64,000 nucleotides of DNA from Camillea tinctor (GCA_022578605.1 MU394080.1:1-64000); one strand, 5' to 3'; shown: positions 11,363 through 24,200, counted from the first letter of the stretch. Numbers and translations are program-made. Notes: generated by a model not told the origin, from the letters alone.

Positions 11363-12585
11363 TTATTTCTTCGTAGGCGGGTTCGTCTCGGCTTCCCACT
11401 CATCATAGTCTTTCTTAATCGCTTCGACCTGAGTTTTCAGTGTTTGCAGTTGCTTGTCGTAGTCTTCCAAAATCTATCACAGAAAGTTATATTAGTCTCG
11501 GGCACCAGAATTGTGTCGGATTGTTGGGAATGGGCTCTTCTTACCTTCTTCGCCTTGGTCTCAGCCTCCTCCCCGAGCCCCTCCTGGGCCTCGATTCCCT
11601 GCTTCTCGATTTCACTGCGCAAGGTATCCGCATGTCCTCTTACTACCAATAAACGACTCCAGAGTTCTTCGGTACGTGCACTCAGCGCTGGATCCGACAG
11701 GGTAGCATCCAGCGCCTCTAGCTTCATCTTCAGCTCATCCTCCTCCTTGTCTAGAGAGTATCCCCGATTCCGTAGGACTTGTACTTTGGTTGCCAGGGCC
11801 AGGCACCGCTGCCGAAGCAGTGCATGTTTTCGCCGGGCATTGACGGCCCGTACGCTCGTCTCTAGGTCGTTTTGCGACAGAATGGCATCGAGAGAGGCGT
11901 TGATCGAGTGCAGCGCTTGTCTGTAATTAGCTATGACGGCGGCCTGCATCGTTAAACGTTCGCCAATTGCCTTAAAACCGGTGGCGAGAGCGGGCATGTA
12001 ACCGGGTGCTGGCTTGTCGTGTACGGCCTGTTCCCATTCTCGGGGATCCTCGTTGGGCCCGGGTTGGTAGAATGGTACGCGAGACTGGTCTACTTTGTTG
12101 TAGAAGTAATGCTTGAACACGGTATGGGGGCTGTGAGGGTGCCACTTCATCAACATCCGCTCCATCTGCTCGGTGATGGGCCTGTGGCCTAGGGTTGGTG
12201 AAGGTTCAGTTAGTATAAACGCCCTCAGATTCGGATTTCAAAGACAGAACCGTGTAGACCTACTAAGCGAGTCGCGACCTGCTTCCCATATCGAGCTTGT
12301 ACCCTGGAAGGGCGCCTGGCTTGTCCCCATGAAAGATGCACCGGGTTGCTGTTGTGGTTGTTGCTGTTGCTGTTGCGGCTGTTGCTGTTGTTGCGGCTGC
12401 GAGGTTGTTTGCCCAAAAAAACCCCCACCAAATGCGCTGGACTGCGGCTGGTTCTGGTTCTGATTTTGGGGTTGGTTTGGTGCTTGGTTTGCTGGCTGAC
12501 CGAAGAGGCTGGAAGTGTTGGTTGCAGGTTGACCAAAGGCGGTGCTGGACCCAAAGGCCGTACCCGGCTTGCCAAACAGAGACAT
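11363..12585 (-). CDS. NUP57: FG nucleoporin of the central channel (Nup57/Nup54 type)
   Basis: Three exons: 12585-12264, 12188-11545 and 11473-11363, giving 358 aa. The N-terminal ~100 residues carry FG and GLFG-like motifs (SLFGKPG, TAFGSSTAFGQP, SLFGQP, SAFGGGFFGQ) followed by a poly-Gln tract encoded by a CAG/CAA-type repeat. From about residue 110 (ITEQMERMLMKWHPHSPHT) the Nup54 alpha/beta and coiled-coil region begins and runs to the end (ILEDYDKQLQTLK). In yeast this protein pairs with Nsp1 and Nup49 in the nuclear pore channel. ATG 12585 is preferred over an upstream in-frame start because MSLFGKPG is the usual beginning. The gene shares a divergent promoter with the complex I gene at 13227. 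Confidence 0.88.
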
Positions 12586-13226
12586 GATGTAAGAAGTTTG
12601 TCGTGGCGAGATTGGCGAATAGTCGCGTTCAAGTCGTTGTAGTAGCAACCTGAGGAAGAATGTTCGGGTCTCAGCACATGACAGCTAGCAAGAGCTAGGT
12701 ATCTACTACTGTACACAAAAGCAGCGGAACAGTGAATTATCTATCTGGCTCTAATATGAAGGTTCGGGCTATATTTCGGAATTGGTGGTGGCAGCGATGG
12801 TGGCGATGGTTGGTGGTGCTTGGTATTATATTTCTGTTGTATTTGTTGAGTATAGTAAGTACTATGTAAATAGGCAGGTTATGTGAATGAATATTTACTA
12901 TTGAAAGTTCCGATGGCATTTGTTGCTAGGTCCTCTGCACTAACAAAAAAAAAACAATAACGCCAAGCTTTTTCCAACCTAAGGGACCCTAGCTCCCCCA
13001 CTAGTGTCGGTGTACTTAGGTACCTACGGAATTCGATTTCTACTTAAGTAGTTGTAATTATTGTGGCCGTGCAATGAGCTTCTAAAGTCCTTGCTCTCAG
13101 CCCCATGTGGCTAGAACCAATCAACAGGGCCAATTTGTCAACCTCAACTCTCCAAATGCCCCATTTTCCGAGCTTCTCTACATAACGACATCATACTAGG
13201 AAACACTCTCTACCAATATCGCAGCC
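12586..13226. promoter_or_regulatory. Divergent promoter region of NUP57 and NDUFA8
   Basis: This 0.64 kb region lies between two outward-facing genes. It contains a GGTGG/GATGG-rich patch at 12780-12830, a short A-run at 12945, and TTAGGTACCTA at about 13015-13025, a relative of the palindrome seen elsewhere in the window. No gene was seen. Confidence 0.55.
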
Positions 13227-14068
13227 ATGGCGGCCCGGAACTCCTAGTAAGTCCATAACCCACCAGTCTTCTATTTCTGAACATATGTAAAACACCAAAC
13301 AGATCCATACTCTACTTATTCCTTTTTTCCTCTCTCGTTTTATTTTATTAAGCCCAAAAAGCCAACGCTAACTCACCCAACAGCTTCAACCAGCAGGTTC
13401 TCTATGATACCACACCCCTCCCGGGCTCGATCCCCTCGGTCAAAGAGGTCGGTGCCACCTCTGCGCCCTTACTCTCGGCTTCCTACTTTATCGGCGCGAG
13501 GTGCCGACCCTACAACGATGACTACATGCAATGCAAGACCGAGAACCCCGGCAAGGGCGAGTTCGAGTGTTTGAAGGAGGGTCGCAGAGTAACAAGATGC
13601 GCCGCCAGCGTGTATGTGAAGCGCCAATCCTAGTTTATCCCTCAATGGTTGAAAAAGTGCTAGATGGCGCTAACCGGGAATCAATTGCCGTAGAGTCGAG
13701 GATATCAACAAGCACTGCCTCGACGAATTCCGCAAGCACTGGCAATGTCTTGATAACAACAACCACCAGCTCTGGCAATGCAGAAAGCCCGAGTGGAAGC
13801 TCAACAAATGCGTATACGACAACTTGGTATGTCCCTAAAATGCCAGGAATTGTCTGCCCGTCGGCGAGGTAAGTTGTTCGGCTAACGAAGAGCGCAGAAA
13901 CTTGAGAAGACGATCCCCGACAGTCCCAAGGACCAGATCCCCGTCCATCTCCGAACAAGGCCGATCTACGCCCACTATCCCATCCTGCGAGACCCGGGCC
14001 AGCCACCATTTGGAAAATCTATCGACCCACCATCAGCCCAAGCTCAGGCCAGTGCGCCAGCTTCATAA
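13227..14068 (+). CDS. NDUFA8: NADH:ubiquinone oxidoreductase 20.8 kDa-type subunit (NDUFA8)
   Basis: Accessory subunit of respiratory complex I, located on the intermembrane-space side. Four exons: 13227-13246, 13384-13611, 13694-13826 and 13898-14068. They join to 183 aa, close to the roughly 182 aa of the Neurospora 20.8 kDa subunit as I remember it. Four CX9C motifs are visible: CRPYNDDYMQC, CLKEGRRVTRC, CLDEFRKHWQC and CRKPEWKLNKC. This is the quadruple pattern of NDUFA8, used for Mia40-driven oxidative folding. There is no presequence, as expected for that route. The C-terminus (PVHLRTRPIYAHYPI) is also typical. The 20-base first exon ends in a split Tyr codon. Confidence 0.93.
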
Positions 14069-15805
14069 GCAATTCTAGTTTAGGGGGATGGTTTCAGATA
14101 ATCTACGGCTCGAGTATCGCGGTAGCATCTGTGTATATATGTCGAGCAGACAACACTAAAGAGAGTACTTTTTTTTTTCATAACAACAACACGAGTTCAT
14201 ATGACCAGACGACTACCACAACTTCTCACTACGTCAGATTAAGCAGAGTAGATTATAGTAAGGCCATAGAGAGCCACATGCTTAGGCATCACATGAAACT
14301 TAAAAGTAAGTAGGAGTCATTTACATTATGTAGCTATCATACACCTAGCTCCTTTCGATACCCTATATATTGTCTCTTGTATCGACTCAGAAACTGGACA
14401 AGTTCATCAGATACTTTAATTCCCTTCATAGATAGCCGGCAATGGCTCGCCAATTGCGACAAAAACTAATAAAATACTGCATCAACACACCATATAGCTA
14501 CACATATCAATTTCAAAGACGGCAACTAAGAAAAGGAATATAACACACATCCGTCCCCTTCCCCCCTTGTGTTCTAAAAATAGGGGGTGGGTATTGGTAA
14601 TATTTTTCTTATCTAATAAGAGAAGTCTTCTTATGTATTGGCCACATGTGCTAGTCAGATAAAATTCGCACTCTTCGAACATGACAGAGGAGCATTGATA
14701 TTCTACGGCTTTGAAGAGAATGAAAGCGGCGTAATGCCGCTGTCGCAATTCGCCCAAATTTACGCTTGCCGCTCTACGAACTCTCGAGATAAAGTAGCTT
14801 GTACGAACATTAATGCATTATTAAGTAAATCTTGAGGCATTATAATAACAGCTACTTTCTCTGTCTCTCTAAGTCCATAAACCACCTTCATCGCAGTGAC
14901 CTCCCCGTGTATCAGCACTAGCTTAAGATGAGAGAAAAGGGGGGTTTATGAAAGCATGTATTTCATTTCATTTTAAATTGTTTTACGCACGTAGCCTGTA
15001 GGTGTGTATATGACCTTATATTACATTCTCATACGCCTGCTTATCTTCTTGTCTCTGCAGGTATCCGGTAATAGCTATCAAGCTTGCTAACCTAGGCCGG
15101 TAGGCACGAATATCTATAGATGTATAGAAGTTATTTGTGTTTATTGTCTGCATAGCCAGGTCAGGACCCAGAATAATTCTGTCATATTTCTATTCATGCA
15201 TGCAGCATTAGCGTCGTCGGGTATAAAGAATCAGAACCTAGTAAGCCCATCGGCTCGAACGTGTTGATGACTCATCCACGATTAACCATCGTTTCTGTCG
15301 TCCCCGACCGTCCCCGACCACCTTATATATAAGTTCCATACTCCGTTTCGTTGCCGAAACTACCGGCCCCACACCAAGGTCGGCCCTCCGGGTCTATCCT
15401 ACCGGCTTCGCTCGCCCTCCCCCTCCGATTTCCCACGAACCACACCTCACGATACTACAACGACAATTTTGTTACGATCTAATTATTTCTTTACTATTCT
15501 TGTCAATTGTAACAATTGGCATGCAGGAAAAGGCCCTGATCAAGAAGATTTGTTGCTGTAAGGTCTTCACCCTGATAATTATCACTTGAACGAATGAATT
15601 TGTATCTTTGACTGACTCGCGGACGAGCGTTGATGGTCTTATAAAACCTAGTATTTATTTACTCGTTGCAGTATTATAAAGGCAACCTTATAGTTTCACA
15701 ACGTGCGGTGGCGTCAAGAACGTCAATAAAACCCCTAAACCCCCTCTCCTAGCTAAAAAGAGTTCGTATGATAGAATAGATATGCTCCAGAACATCAGTT
15801 TCCTC
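14069..15805. other. Intergenic region, 1.7 kb
   Basis: No gene was supported. It includes the NDUFA8 3' flank and a T-run at about 14168. A short CCCCGACCGT duplication lies at about 15300-15320. A C-rich stretch follows at 15360-15450. Short open frames at 14480-14840 have no domain and no splice partners. Confidence 0.55.
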
Positions 15806-16299
15806 CTACTCAGTCTCCTCCTCGATGAACTCCAGAGCCTCTTCCCCGGTGATGCCTTCCGCCTCGCTATCTCCAGCCTCTCGGCAGCAATACCCTGGGA
15901 ACTGGGAGCTGCTCGTGACGATGAAGCCCCAGGGCGGATCGCAACCGTGAAGACCTCTATTAATATTGTCTTGATTCAGCTGGTAGATCCATCCTATATT
16001 ATGCGTTAATATCTATAGACTTTTAAAAAAGTTTCAGAGTCGGTCATTACTTACCGTTGGCGCATTGGCATACAGTCGGGACGCAACAACGGGGAGCAGC
16101 GCTGTGCAAACATTTACGTCAGTGAATTCAGGCATTATTAGAGGACTGGTTTGGGAACACCTTACAAGTATAAGCAGCCGCTGGCGGTTTGTCGCTCAGC
16201 AAGGCTGACATCTTCGACACTCGACTTTTCGAGGACTGGGCTCGCATTGACATAAGATGCCAACGCGAGGGCGAGAGAGAAAGTAATAGAGGTCTTCAT
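15806..16299 (-). CDS. Small secreted cysteine-rich protein, effector-like
   Basis: Three exons: 16299-16166, 16101-16055 and 15993-15806, giving 122 aa. Introns are GTAAGG..CAG and GTAAGT..TAG, and all joins keep frame. A clear signal peptide (MKTSITFSLALALASYVNA) ends around residue 19. A short acidic pro-region follows up to ERQ (38-40), a possible protease site. The mature core then has 8 cysteines at about 42, 50, 51, 56, 58, 78, 96 and 97. The spacing is C-X7-CC-X4-C-X-C-X19-C-X17-CC. The tail is acidic (EEALEFIEEETE). The order differs from hydrophobins, which have CC as cysteines 2-3 and 6-7. I do not recognise the family. By size, signal and cysteine content it is an effector or antimicrobial-type candidate; the role is unknown. 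No single open frame covers it. Confidence 0.75.
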
Positions 16300-17710
16300 A
16301 ATGACTGTATTATAGTTTGGAAGGCTCTGTTTCAACACTTGGGATCTGCTGATGGATGGGTAGATGGTGGAAGACTTTCAAATCTTAAGTACACATATTT
16401 ATACCAAGTATGTAAGAATATCCGCCGCAATATGAAGCTGCTGTGCGACGTCTCTCGCGATAACACTTTGGGAATCCATTGTGACCTACAACCTCGCCTC
16501 ATAATTATTGCCCAGGGTATCATCCTTCTATGGCCGTCTGCCTTCTTCGCCGTGCTATCCGTCAACTTGACATCTAAGGCGCGAATCGTTCCAGACTCCG
16601 AGACGCTCGTGATGGAAGTGGATCGATAAGCAGTATAGAAGTGCCTGGATTCCATACGAGTATTTTGAGAAGTCAACGCTTGTGCTTATTCGGTCGTGGA
16701 CTACTCTATAGCAAACCCGCCGTTTTGCACAGCGGCTGAGGGCCAAACGATGCAACCTCGATGATAATTACGCGCAGCAAACTATTTGGACGCCGATGTA
16801 ACCGCAACCACGTGAATCAATCATGCGATGGCATGAAAAGAGGCACAGAATACCGAAGGACCAAATTTTCCTATAAAGTATAGCTAACCATTAAGTAAGA
16901 TGGCTGCCAAGAAAATGCTATCCCAATCTGACTCTTCTCTGTAACCCAATCTGGTAGGTGAAGAAACACTGAAATATTGATAAAGACTGAGCCGGTGAGC
17001 GGTGGCCTGTCCAACCGTGCCCATGTTATGGGTAACTGTGATAGGATGGCTAACGTAAGAGGACGAATAGGCTATTCCTCAATATGACAACATGGTTTAG
17101 CAAAGGTGACAACATCTGATGCGTAAGCAAGGCTCTTAGATCCAGGCATAAGCAAGGTTCTTCGATCTAGCCAGTGGGGTAGTATCATCTGGCATCCTGC
17201 CGTGAGATGGCGAGGGGTATTTCACGTGGACAGACCTGAATGCACACATGTGGCGTAGAGTTATGCCTTTTCGATCTACTATGAGCCCAGAAATATTTTG
17301 TTCTACTTTTGCTACACTCGAGTGGTTGGTAGTTGGTTGTTGGTTGTCTCTTTCCAAAATGCGCCTTGGCCTGAATCCTTCCACTTAGATCCTGGTCACC
17401 AAGGATTGAGCGAACCGTCTAACGGGTATTCGCACGATGATAATTTCATATCTACCTAGGTATACACCATAGGGTGCTTGTAAAGAGTGTGACATGCAGA
17501 TACGCATATACTCTTGTCACCATTACTCTGCGGCGCATTTTCCCTTTCGGGGAGCCATGGTCTTCACCAGACCTCCTTCGTTGTGTCTTCGCACATGAAA
17601 AAGAAAAAAGAAAACAAGCACTTTCCTCTGTCATAGGGCATTTGTGGGAAGAATAGACGCGTCCCATCAACAGCGAACATCGCAACTTTGTAGACAGATC
17701 CGAAGTCAAG
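16300..17710. other. Intergenic region, 1.4 kb
   Basis: Upstream of both the minus-strand secreted protein and the plus-strand gene at 17711. It holds two imperfect direct copies of TAAGCAAGG-TCTT-GATC (about 17125-17145 and 17149-17170) and a TACCTAGGTA palindrome at 17453-17462. Short open frames here lack any recognisable domain. Confidence 0.55.
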
Positions 17711-18885
17711 ATGTCGTACCAATTCTTCAATTTTCGAAGAAATATTGGTCTTACTACTTTGTTCCTCCTTGTCTTTTTTCTTGTCATTCATACAGCAGTC
17801 GAAAATGGGTTTGCAGGTAATATTCAGGCAGCTTCTTACCTGCCCACAAGCCACGACATCCAAGGCGCCGACTTCAGTGTCGACATCATCACGGAAGAGA
17901 CTCTCCGAAAGCGAGCTAGAACGTACGAACAGGCCATAGAATTCGGCCGTAGGCTGAACTGTATTATGTCGGCGACCAGAGATCACGCCCAACAGCTCAA
18001 CGGCGGCACGCCGCTAGAAGTCGCCTGGGACTTCACTGAAGCAAACTTGCTAGACGTCTCTGATGCGAATTACCAGGGATGGCAGGCGCTCAATGACCCT
18101 GCGGCTCCATACTATGGAACCCGGCTTAATCAGGCGCTTCAAGATATTGGTGCAGACCTAGCCAACACGCAGTACATGTCCGTCATTCACTCGGCGGGAG
18201 GTGTTTACATCAATCCCACCGATGACAACGATGAGATGAACTTTGAGGAGCCTATACAAGTAAGTTATCTCCATATGATAGATAGCAACGAGAACAATAA
18301 CTAAAAGAGCTGACTGGGCAGGCTACATTCGCTCGATGGGGCAACGGGATTAATGCCGAGGCCGGGGTCATTATAGCCGACAAGAACATCAGTCCCCGGA
18401 ACAGCGACCGGTACTATCCCGGCATGCTGCTTCCCGCCGTGAAACAGTGGTCTGAAGCGGCCTTTGGGCAATGGGAACAGACGTGTAGTGACCGGGGCCA
18501 GGACTTGAGCAACGTCAGGTACATTATACGATCCTGGATTACCAACGCCGAGACACAGGACCATGTCTTCCGCGCTCTTCGCAACCTCGGCATCACAGAA
18601 GTTCCGACTTTTGCGAATAGAAGGACTTTCGACAGGGAGTCGCAAGAACCCGACGAAGAGAGGCGCGCAAACGAGATCAATGGCTTTTACGCCATTCTCG
18701 GTACGCCCAACGGATCCGGAGGCGCCTTTCTCCTGGCTACCCACAAAGATAAACTAGGAGTCAAGCGATTCAGAAGTGTAACACTCTGGACCAGTCCAGT
18801 TGCTTGGCCTATTGGATCGGGCACAAGCCTTTTGAAGTTGGTTTTGATGTTTGAGGTGGAATCTGTACCTGAGCCTACAAGTTGA
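17711..18885 (+). CDS. Unrecognised membrane-anchored or secreted protein
   Basis: Two exons, 17711-18259 and 18322-18885, are joined by a 62-base GTAAGT..CAG intron without frame change; 370 aa. The N-terminus (MSYQFFNFRRNIGL) followed by a strongly hydrophobic run at residues 14-29 (TTLFLLVFFLVIHTAV) is either a signal anchor or a long signal peptide, so most of the protein is predicted to be outside the cytosol. The rest is a mixed alpha/beta sequence with no motif I can name. Cysteines are few. The middle (about 145-260) has conserved-looking W, G and D patches such as TFARWGNGI and SWITNAETQDHVF. It resembles conserved hypothetical proteins of filamentous fungi. I offer no function. Confidence 0.7.
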
Positions 18886-19084
18886 GTAATGTATGTAATA
18901 ACATTGAATACTCAAAGAGATGGTTTTTCTTAGTGATGCAAGGAGAATGGGGTTCAAAGGCGTGGAAGATTTTCCTTCAGGATGTTTGTATGGTAGATCT
19001 AGCTCAACACACCACATTTCCAGTTGCTACCTTGGGAGTAAGCTACCAGACTGAAGTATCCAAAACATGGTCGTGTTCCATTTC

Positions 19085-20347
19085 CTACTCCGTCACATAT
19101 TTCTTCTCAATCTCCTCGATCACCTCTGAGCTTAACATACTCCGCCATTGGAACCAGTAACACTCGGGTGGATAGACGGGCTGTCGAGTGATCACATTTT
19201 GACCATCGTCCTGAGGTTTATTAGCCAAACCCAGAGCTGCCAGTCTGCGATTATCCCAAATACCAAACCCTAGGCGTCGATAGAACATAACATCTATGCC
19301 CTTGATTGGTGAATCGTTAGATATTGATATGGAGTACGCCATCAGCATTCCCTCTGAGGTCGCGGCACGGGGACTATCCAGCTGCACACCGCCGCGTTTG
19401 ACTACAGCAGAACGTTGGGCAGATTTTAGCAGTTTTGCTGGGCTCTTTTGATAATAAGCCGAATAAGGGATCGATCTCGCCTCGACAGCATGACGTGACT
19501 CTGTCACCGGCAACTCGAGACGCGAATCATCAACCCCTAGCTCATGTAGATAGTCCAGGACGGTCAAGACTTCATGCACTGGAGATTGCCGTATATGTTC
19601 TAATCGCAAGAATGTCTTGACATTCATCCGCCCCAGCGCCTCCAAGTCTAACGCAGACCATCCCCCAAGCCGTCCAGCCCTCGCGGCCCGCTTCACGTCG
19701 AAGAATAGCTGTAGCCGCCAAAAAGCCCTCACGACGATCTGCTCCTCGGCCCAACTCGGGGGTCCCATCTCCGGCGTAGGGTAAGGCACACCTTCGCACC
19801 GGCGCTGCCACGCGGGGACCAGTGCTTCGTCCGGACCATACCCGCCGACATAGCTGAAGCTCGGGTCGACCGGTTTGCGCAGACGTGGCTGGATCCCGCG
19901 CAGCCGTGCGAGGTAGAAGTACAGACAGTGCTGAGTGAGGTCGTGGATTCGGCTAGCCGTCTGCAGCAGGCTTCTCAACACGGCCGGCTGGACATGTTTG
20001 GGCAGTGACGGTAGGATGCGCGGGCGCATCGGTCTAGAAGTGCCCATGACGCTCCGGGCAACAAAGTCCTCGAGAAAGTTGTGCAGGGTCCAGACAGGCA
20101 TGCTCCCCGATCGGAACAGGCCAACCGTCTCCATCAGGCTGCGCACGGCTGGCGTCGTGTGCGTGACATCGGAAAGAGCGGCCTCGACCATCTCGAAGCT
20201 ATTGTGCCCATGGCTGAAGAGGCGAAATATGACCGGCGATGCGCACAGGAGCCTGTTTAGGCAGCCGGGGTCGGTCACCTGCTTGACCACCTGGAGGAGT
20301 ATTTCCGGAGGCAGGGACTCGAGTAAGCACGGTGAGCTGACTTCCAT
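19085..20347 (-). CDS. F-box-like protein, hypothetical
   Basis: Single exon, 420 aa, read from the ATG at 20347 (MEVSSPCLLESLPPEILLQV). A longer frame upstream has no ATG. Residues 8-45 (LLESLPPEILLQVVKQV..CLNRLLCASPVIFRLF) match an F-box start: L-LPPEIL, then a leucine-rich helix pair. Such proteins usually act as substrate adaptors of SCF ubiquitin ligases through Skp1. The remainder is helical and rich in Leu, Arg and Trp, without recognisable LRR or WD repeats, as in a large family of Sordariomycete F-box-like proteins. It converges on the gene at 17711, with only about 200 bases between them. Confidence 0.7.
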   Translation of the reverse strand: MEVSSPCLLESLPPEILLQVVKQVTDPGCLNRLLCASPVIFRLFSHGHNSFEMVEAALSDVTHTTPAVRSLMETVGLFRSGSMPVWTLHNFLEDFVARSVMGTSRPMRPRILPSLPKHVQPAVLRSLLQTASRIHDLTQHCLYFYLARLRGIQPRLRKPVDPSFSYVGGYGPDEALVPAWQRRCEGVPYPTPEMGPPSWAEEQIVVRAFWRLQLFFDVKRAARAGRLGGWSALDLEALGRMNVKTFLRLEHIRQSPVHEVLTVLDYLHELGVDDSRLELPVTESRHAVEARSIPYSAYYQKSPAKLLKSAQRSAVVKRGGVQLDSPRAATSEGMLMAYSISISNDSPIKGIDVMFYRRLGFGIWDNRRLAALGLANKPQDDGQNVITRQPVYPPECYWFQWRSMLSSEVIEEIEKKYVTE

Positions 20348-21229
20348 CACGATACGATCATGGAGTTGAAGAATTTTCAATTTGAATAAGCTCGGAAACT
20401 CTCTCCCCCTCTCCCCGTCTTATCGCGAGCTGTTTCCCGTTGAAGGGTTTTGCACTGTCAGACTGTGCCCTTCGTGTAGGGCGCTACGGGGTATCCTTGT
20501 CTTGTGCTATCACAAATATTTGGAGCTGTGAGGGAAATGTGGTATCACGATAATGCGCTTGGCTGTGTACTCTGAATATATTGAGGATGTAGAAGAGAAG
20601 GAAAGGATTGCGCCGAGTTGCGCCGAATGTCCTGTTAATAAGTGCCAAGCAGGCCAAGATGATAGTATCGTGGTTATGGTGTTGTATTTTAGATGTAGAA
20701 GTAATAGAAGGAATGCTAGTGGGCCTAACAGGGGATGACCTTATATATACAAGAGTGTGTAACGATACTAGTATGACAGCCAAGACCACCGCATTGGGTT
20801 TGCGCGGATGACGTAATATCCAGAAGAGGAAGGTCGTCGGGTCACGCGCGGGGGGGTGTAAATAGCAAAGAGACCAGAAAGGATAGAGGAGGTTATAGGG
20901 GAAAGATGTTTTTGGACAATAGGTACGTTGCATTGCACCTCGCCGCACGACGGCATAGATTATAGTCCTATTGTGATATTGTGATCGTGTAATATCGAGT
21001 CATCGACTAACAGGCCTACGGCTTGGTATGCGATAGTCATGTTATAGTCTTCATTTTTGTTCGCCCCGGCTGCGAACCCTCGTGGGAATCAGAAGAATCC
21101 GATGTTCCCATATGATATATTTCCAGGCAGACCTGTTATTTTTGGTCTCTCCATGTAGATATCTCAGTAGCAAGTTCTAAGTTACACCTTTGCGGTGTGG
21201 TATCGGAACTGGGCAAACTAATAGCAATC
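20348..21229. promoter_or_regulatory. Divergent promoter region of F-box gene and GH55 gene
   Basis: This 0.88 kb shared upstream region has no gene that I can support. It contains a G-run near 20850 and several short open frames on both strands that overlap one another and lack domains. Confidence 0.5.
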
Positions 21230-24200
21230 ATGAGATGGGCTGCGCTGCTCTGGCAGCCGCTGCTCGTCGCGGCTCTCAACCTACCACCTTTGCCTGACTG
21301 GTATGACACTTCCATGTTGCCGCCCGGTAGTCCTAATGTAAGTCTGTAACTCCTATCATCTACTTTGAAATCCACTCATCGTCTTTAGGATGCTCCTGAG
21401 TACATGGTTGATAACACCGGAAACACTTTCGGTGTTGCCCCAGACAAAGGAACGTTGGATAAACCAATAACAACTCCCGAACAACAATTCCGCCTGATGC
21501 AAGCCAGCAATGACAGCAGCGGAAACGAGCAGCACGACAAGCGTCAAGATGGAGGCTACTGGTACCGGGATATCAAGCACGGCGACATGCCATTTGCCCC
21601 AGACGGCTACATGATGTTCCGGGACGTCGTCCGGGACTTCGGCGCCGTAGGTGACGGCGTCACGGACGACACTGTGGCCATCAACCGCGCTACGTCGTGG
21701 CTCAGCGACGTTAACGACGAGGAGAGGTGTGGGGAGGAGTGCGGACAGACCACACGACTGGGTGCTGTCGTTTATTTCCCGACTGGAATTTACTTAATCA
21801 GTAGCCCTATAATACAGTAAGTATGCGTGCCATCTTGCGTTCAATGGCATTATACAAACCACCACCACAACAACAGAAAAGCTAACCATCTCAGATATTA
21901 CTTCACCCAATTCGTCGGCGACGCTAACGCGCGGCCAACGATTCGGGGCTCCGAAAATTTCACAGGTATCGCGCTGATAGACTGTGACCCGTACATCCCG
22001 GGCGCCAACGGGGCCAACTGGTATATCAACCAGAACCAGTTCTTCCGGCAGATCCGTAATTTCATCTTCGATATGACCCTCATGCCCTGGTGGGCACAGG
22101 ACGGGGATCAGTGGTATGCTCCCACGGGTATCCACTGGCAAGTGTCCCAGGCCGCATCGCTCCAGAACCTTGATTTCCTTATGCCCCTGTCCGACGAGCG
22201 CGGCAGCACTAACGCTACTGGCATCTTCATGGAGAATGGCTCGGGTGGGTTCCTCTCGGACCTATACTTCCGTGGCGGCGGCATCGGCTTCCGGGCCGGA
22301 TCCCAACAATACACGGCGCGGAACCTCCGTTTTGAACTCTCCCTGACCGCCATCAGCATGATCTGGGACTGGGGGTTCACGTGGCAGAACATCGAAGTGA
22401 CTGCGTGCTGGGTGGCCATTGAGTGCAAGAACCTCGGCGGACTACACAACCAAGGCGCGGGCAGCATCACCGTGCTCGATTCGCACTTTTACAGCGTGCC
22501 GTACCCCATCGTTTTGCGAAATGGGGGTCCTTACCCCAGCATCGTGCTCGACAACGTTTTGGTCGAGCTCTCAGCCTCCGTCGTCCTCGTCGACGGTGCC
22601 GAGACGATCCTGCCCGGATCTCAGGACCCAATCTACTTCAACACCTGGGGCATGGGCAAACGCTACACCTCCCTCGACGGCGACGGCGAGCAGGTAACGG
22701 GGTTCATCGAGCCCGCCGTCCAAAAACCGCCATCACTTCTCGACGGTTCAGGTAACGTCTTTTCGCGCACCAAGCCGCAGTACAACAACCTGTCCCCGGG
22801 AAGCTTCATCGTGGCCACGGACCACGGCATCAGCAACATGGCCGATGGCGATCAGGCCGACGCCATCAACGCTATGCTTGCTGACAATGTCGGTACGCCC
22901 ATCTTCTTCCCGTCGGGGGTGTATTTGGTCGAGAAGACGGTTGAGGTCCCCGTGGGATCGATCATTGTGGGCGAGCTCTGGCCCCAGATCATGGGAACTG
23001 GTGACTTCTTTGCCGATGAAAACTCCCCCGCAGTAATGATCCGGTAAGACATGACCTATCGCGATACCATGTTATTTTGACTGACAAATAATCAGGGTCG
23101 GAAATCCAGGAGACAGCGGGATCGTCGAAATCTCCGACATGTTGTTTTCTGTCAAGGGCCCAACTAGGGGCGCCATTTTGATGGAATGGAATGTCCACGA
23201 GAGCACGCAGGGAAGCGGTAAGATTTCCCACCCCTACCCCTGACTCCACCCCCTCCCCCCTCCTGAAAAACAAATCCAACTGATGATCTCCTTTCTCTTC
23301 AAAGCGGCCATGTGGGACAGCCACTTCCGCGTAGGCGGCGGTTACGGCTCCGACCTCACCATAGAAGAATGCCCCAAATCCACAACCTCCTCGCCCGACC
23401 GGGACTGCATGGCAGCACTTCTCTTGTTCCATGTGACCGCCTTCGCATCAGGCTACTTCGAGAATGTCTGGGTCTGGACCGCGGACCACGACATGGACGT
23501 GCCGGTCCCCGGCGGAACCGAAACAACCACCGACTCCCAGATCAACATTTACACGGCGCGTGGGACCCTCATCGAAAGCGAAGGCCCTTGCTGGTTCTAC
23601 GGGACGGGTTCCGAACATCATCAGCTGTACCAGTACCAACTCCTCAACGCGCGGAACATCTTCATGACTCACATTCAGACCGAGACGCCGTATTACCAGC
23701 CCACGCCCGACGCACTGGCACCGTACGACATCGGCAGCTTCTCGGGTGACCCTACCTTTTCAGACTGCGAGTCGGAAAGTAGCTGCGCCATGGCCTGGGC
23801 GGTGAGAGTGATCAGTTCGCGGGATATACTGATTTACAGTGCCGGCATGTACAGTTTCTTCCGCAGCTATGGCCAGACCTGTCTCGTGGACGAGAACTGC
23901 CAGGACCGCATGGTGGAGACAAGCTACACAGAGGGTCTCTGGTTTTACAACATCTTTACCAAGGGCGTGGTTGAAATGATCACCCCTCGAGGTGGTATCC
24001 CACCGCTGCTTCAGAGCGACGACAACCAATATGGTTACACGACCGAGGTCAGCGCTTGGCTAGCCCTTGCCCTGGATGGTGGTGATCTTGGGGGTGATGG
24101 AGGTTCACAGAGAGACGGCTCCGGGGTTGCTTATATCGACTCGATCATCTTCCTGAGTCCGAGTCCCACAGTACAGTGCTGGGCCCCATGTACTCTCGTC

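Noticed and set aside
13869..13874. Second GTAAG donor inside intron 3 of the NDUFA8 gene
   Set aside because: Using it would retain a TAA in frame; the upstream GTATGT donor gives the conserved KLEKTIPDSP continuation.
19085..20380. Upstream extension of the F-box ORF (MKILQLHD...)
   Set aside because: That start is a TTG; the first ATG is at 20347 and gives the F-box directly.
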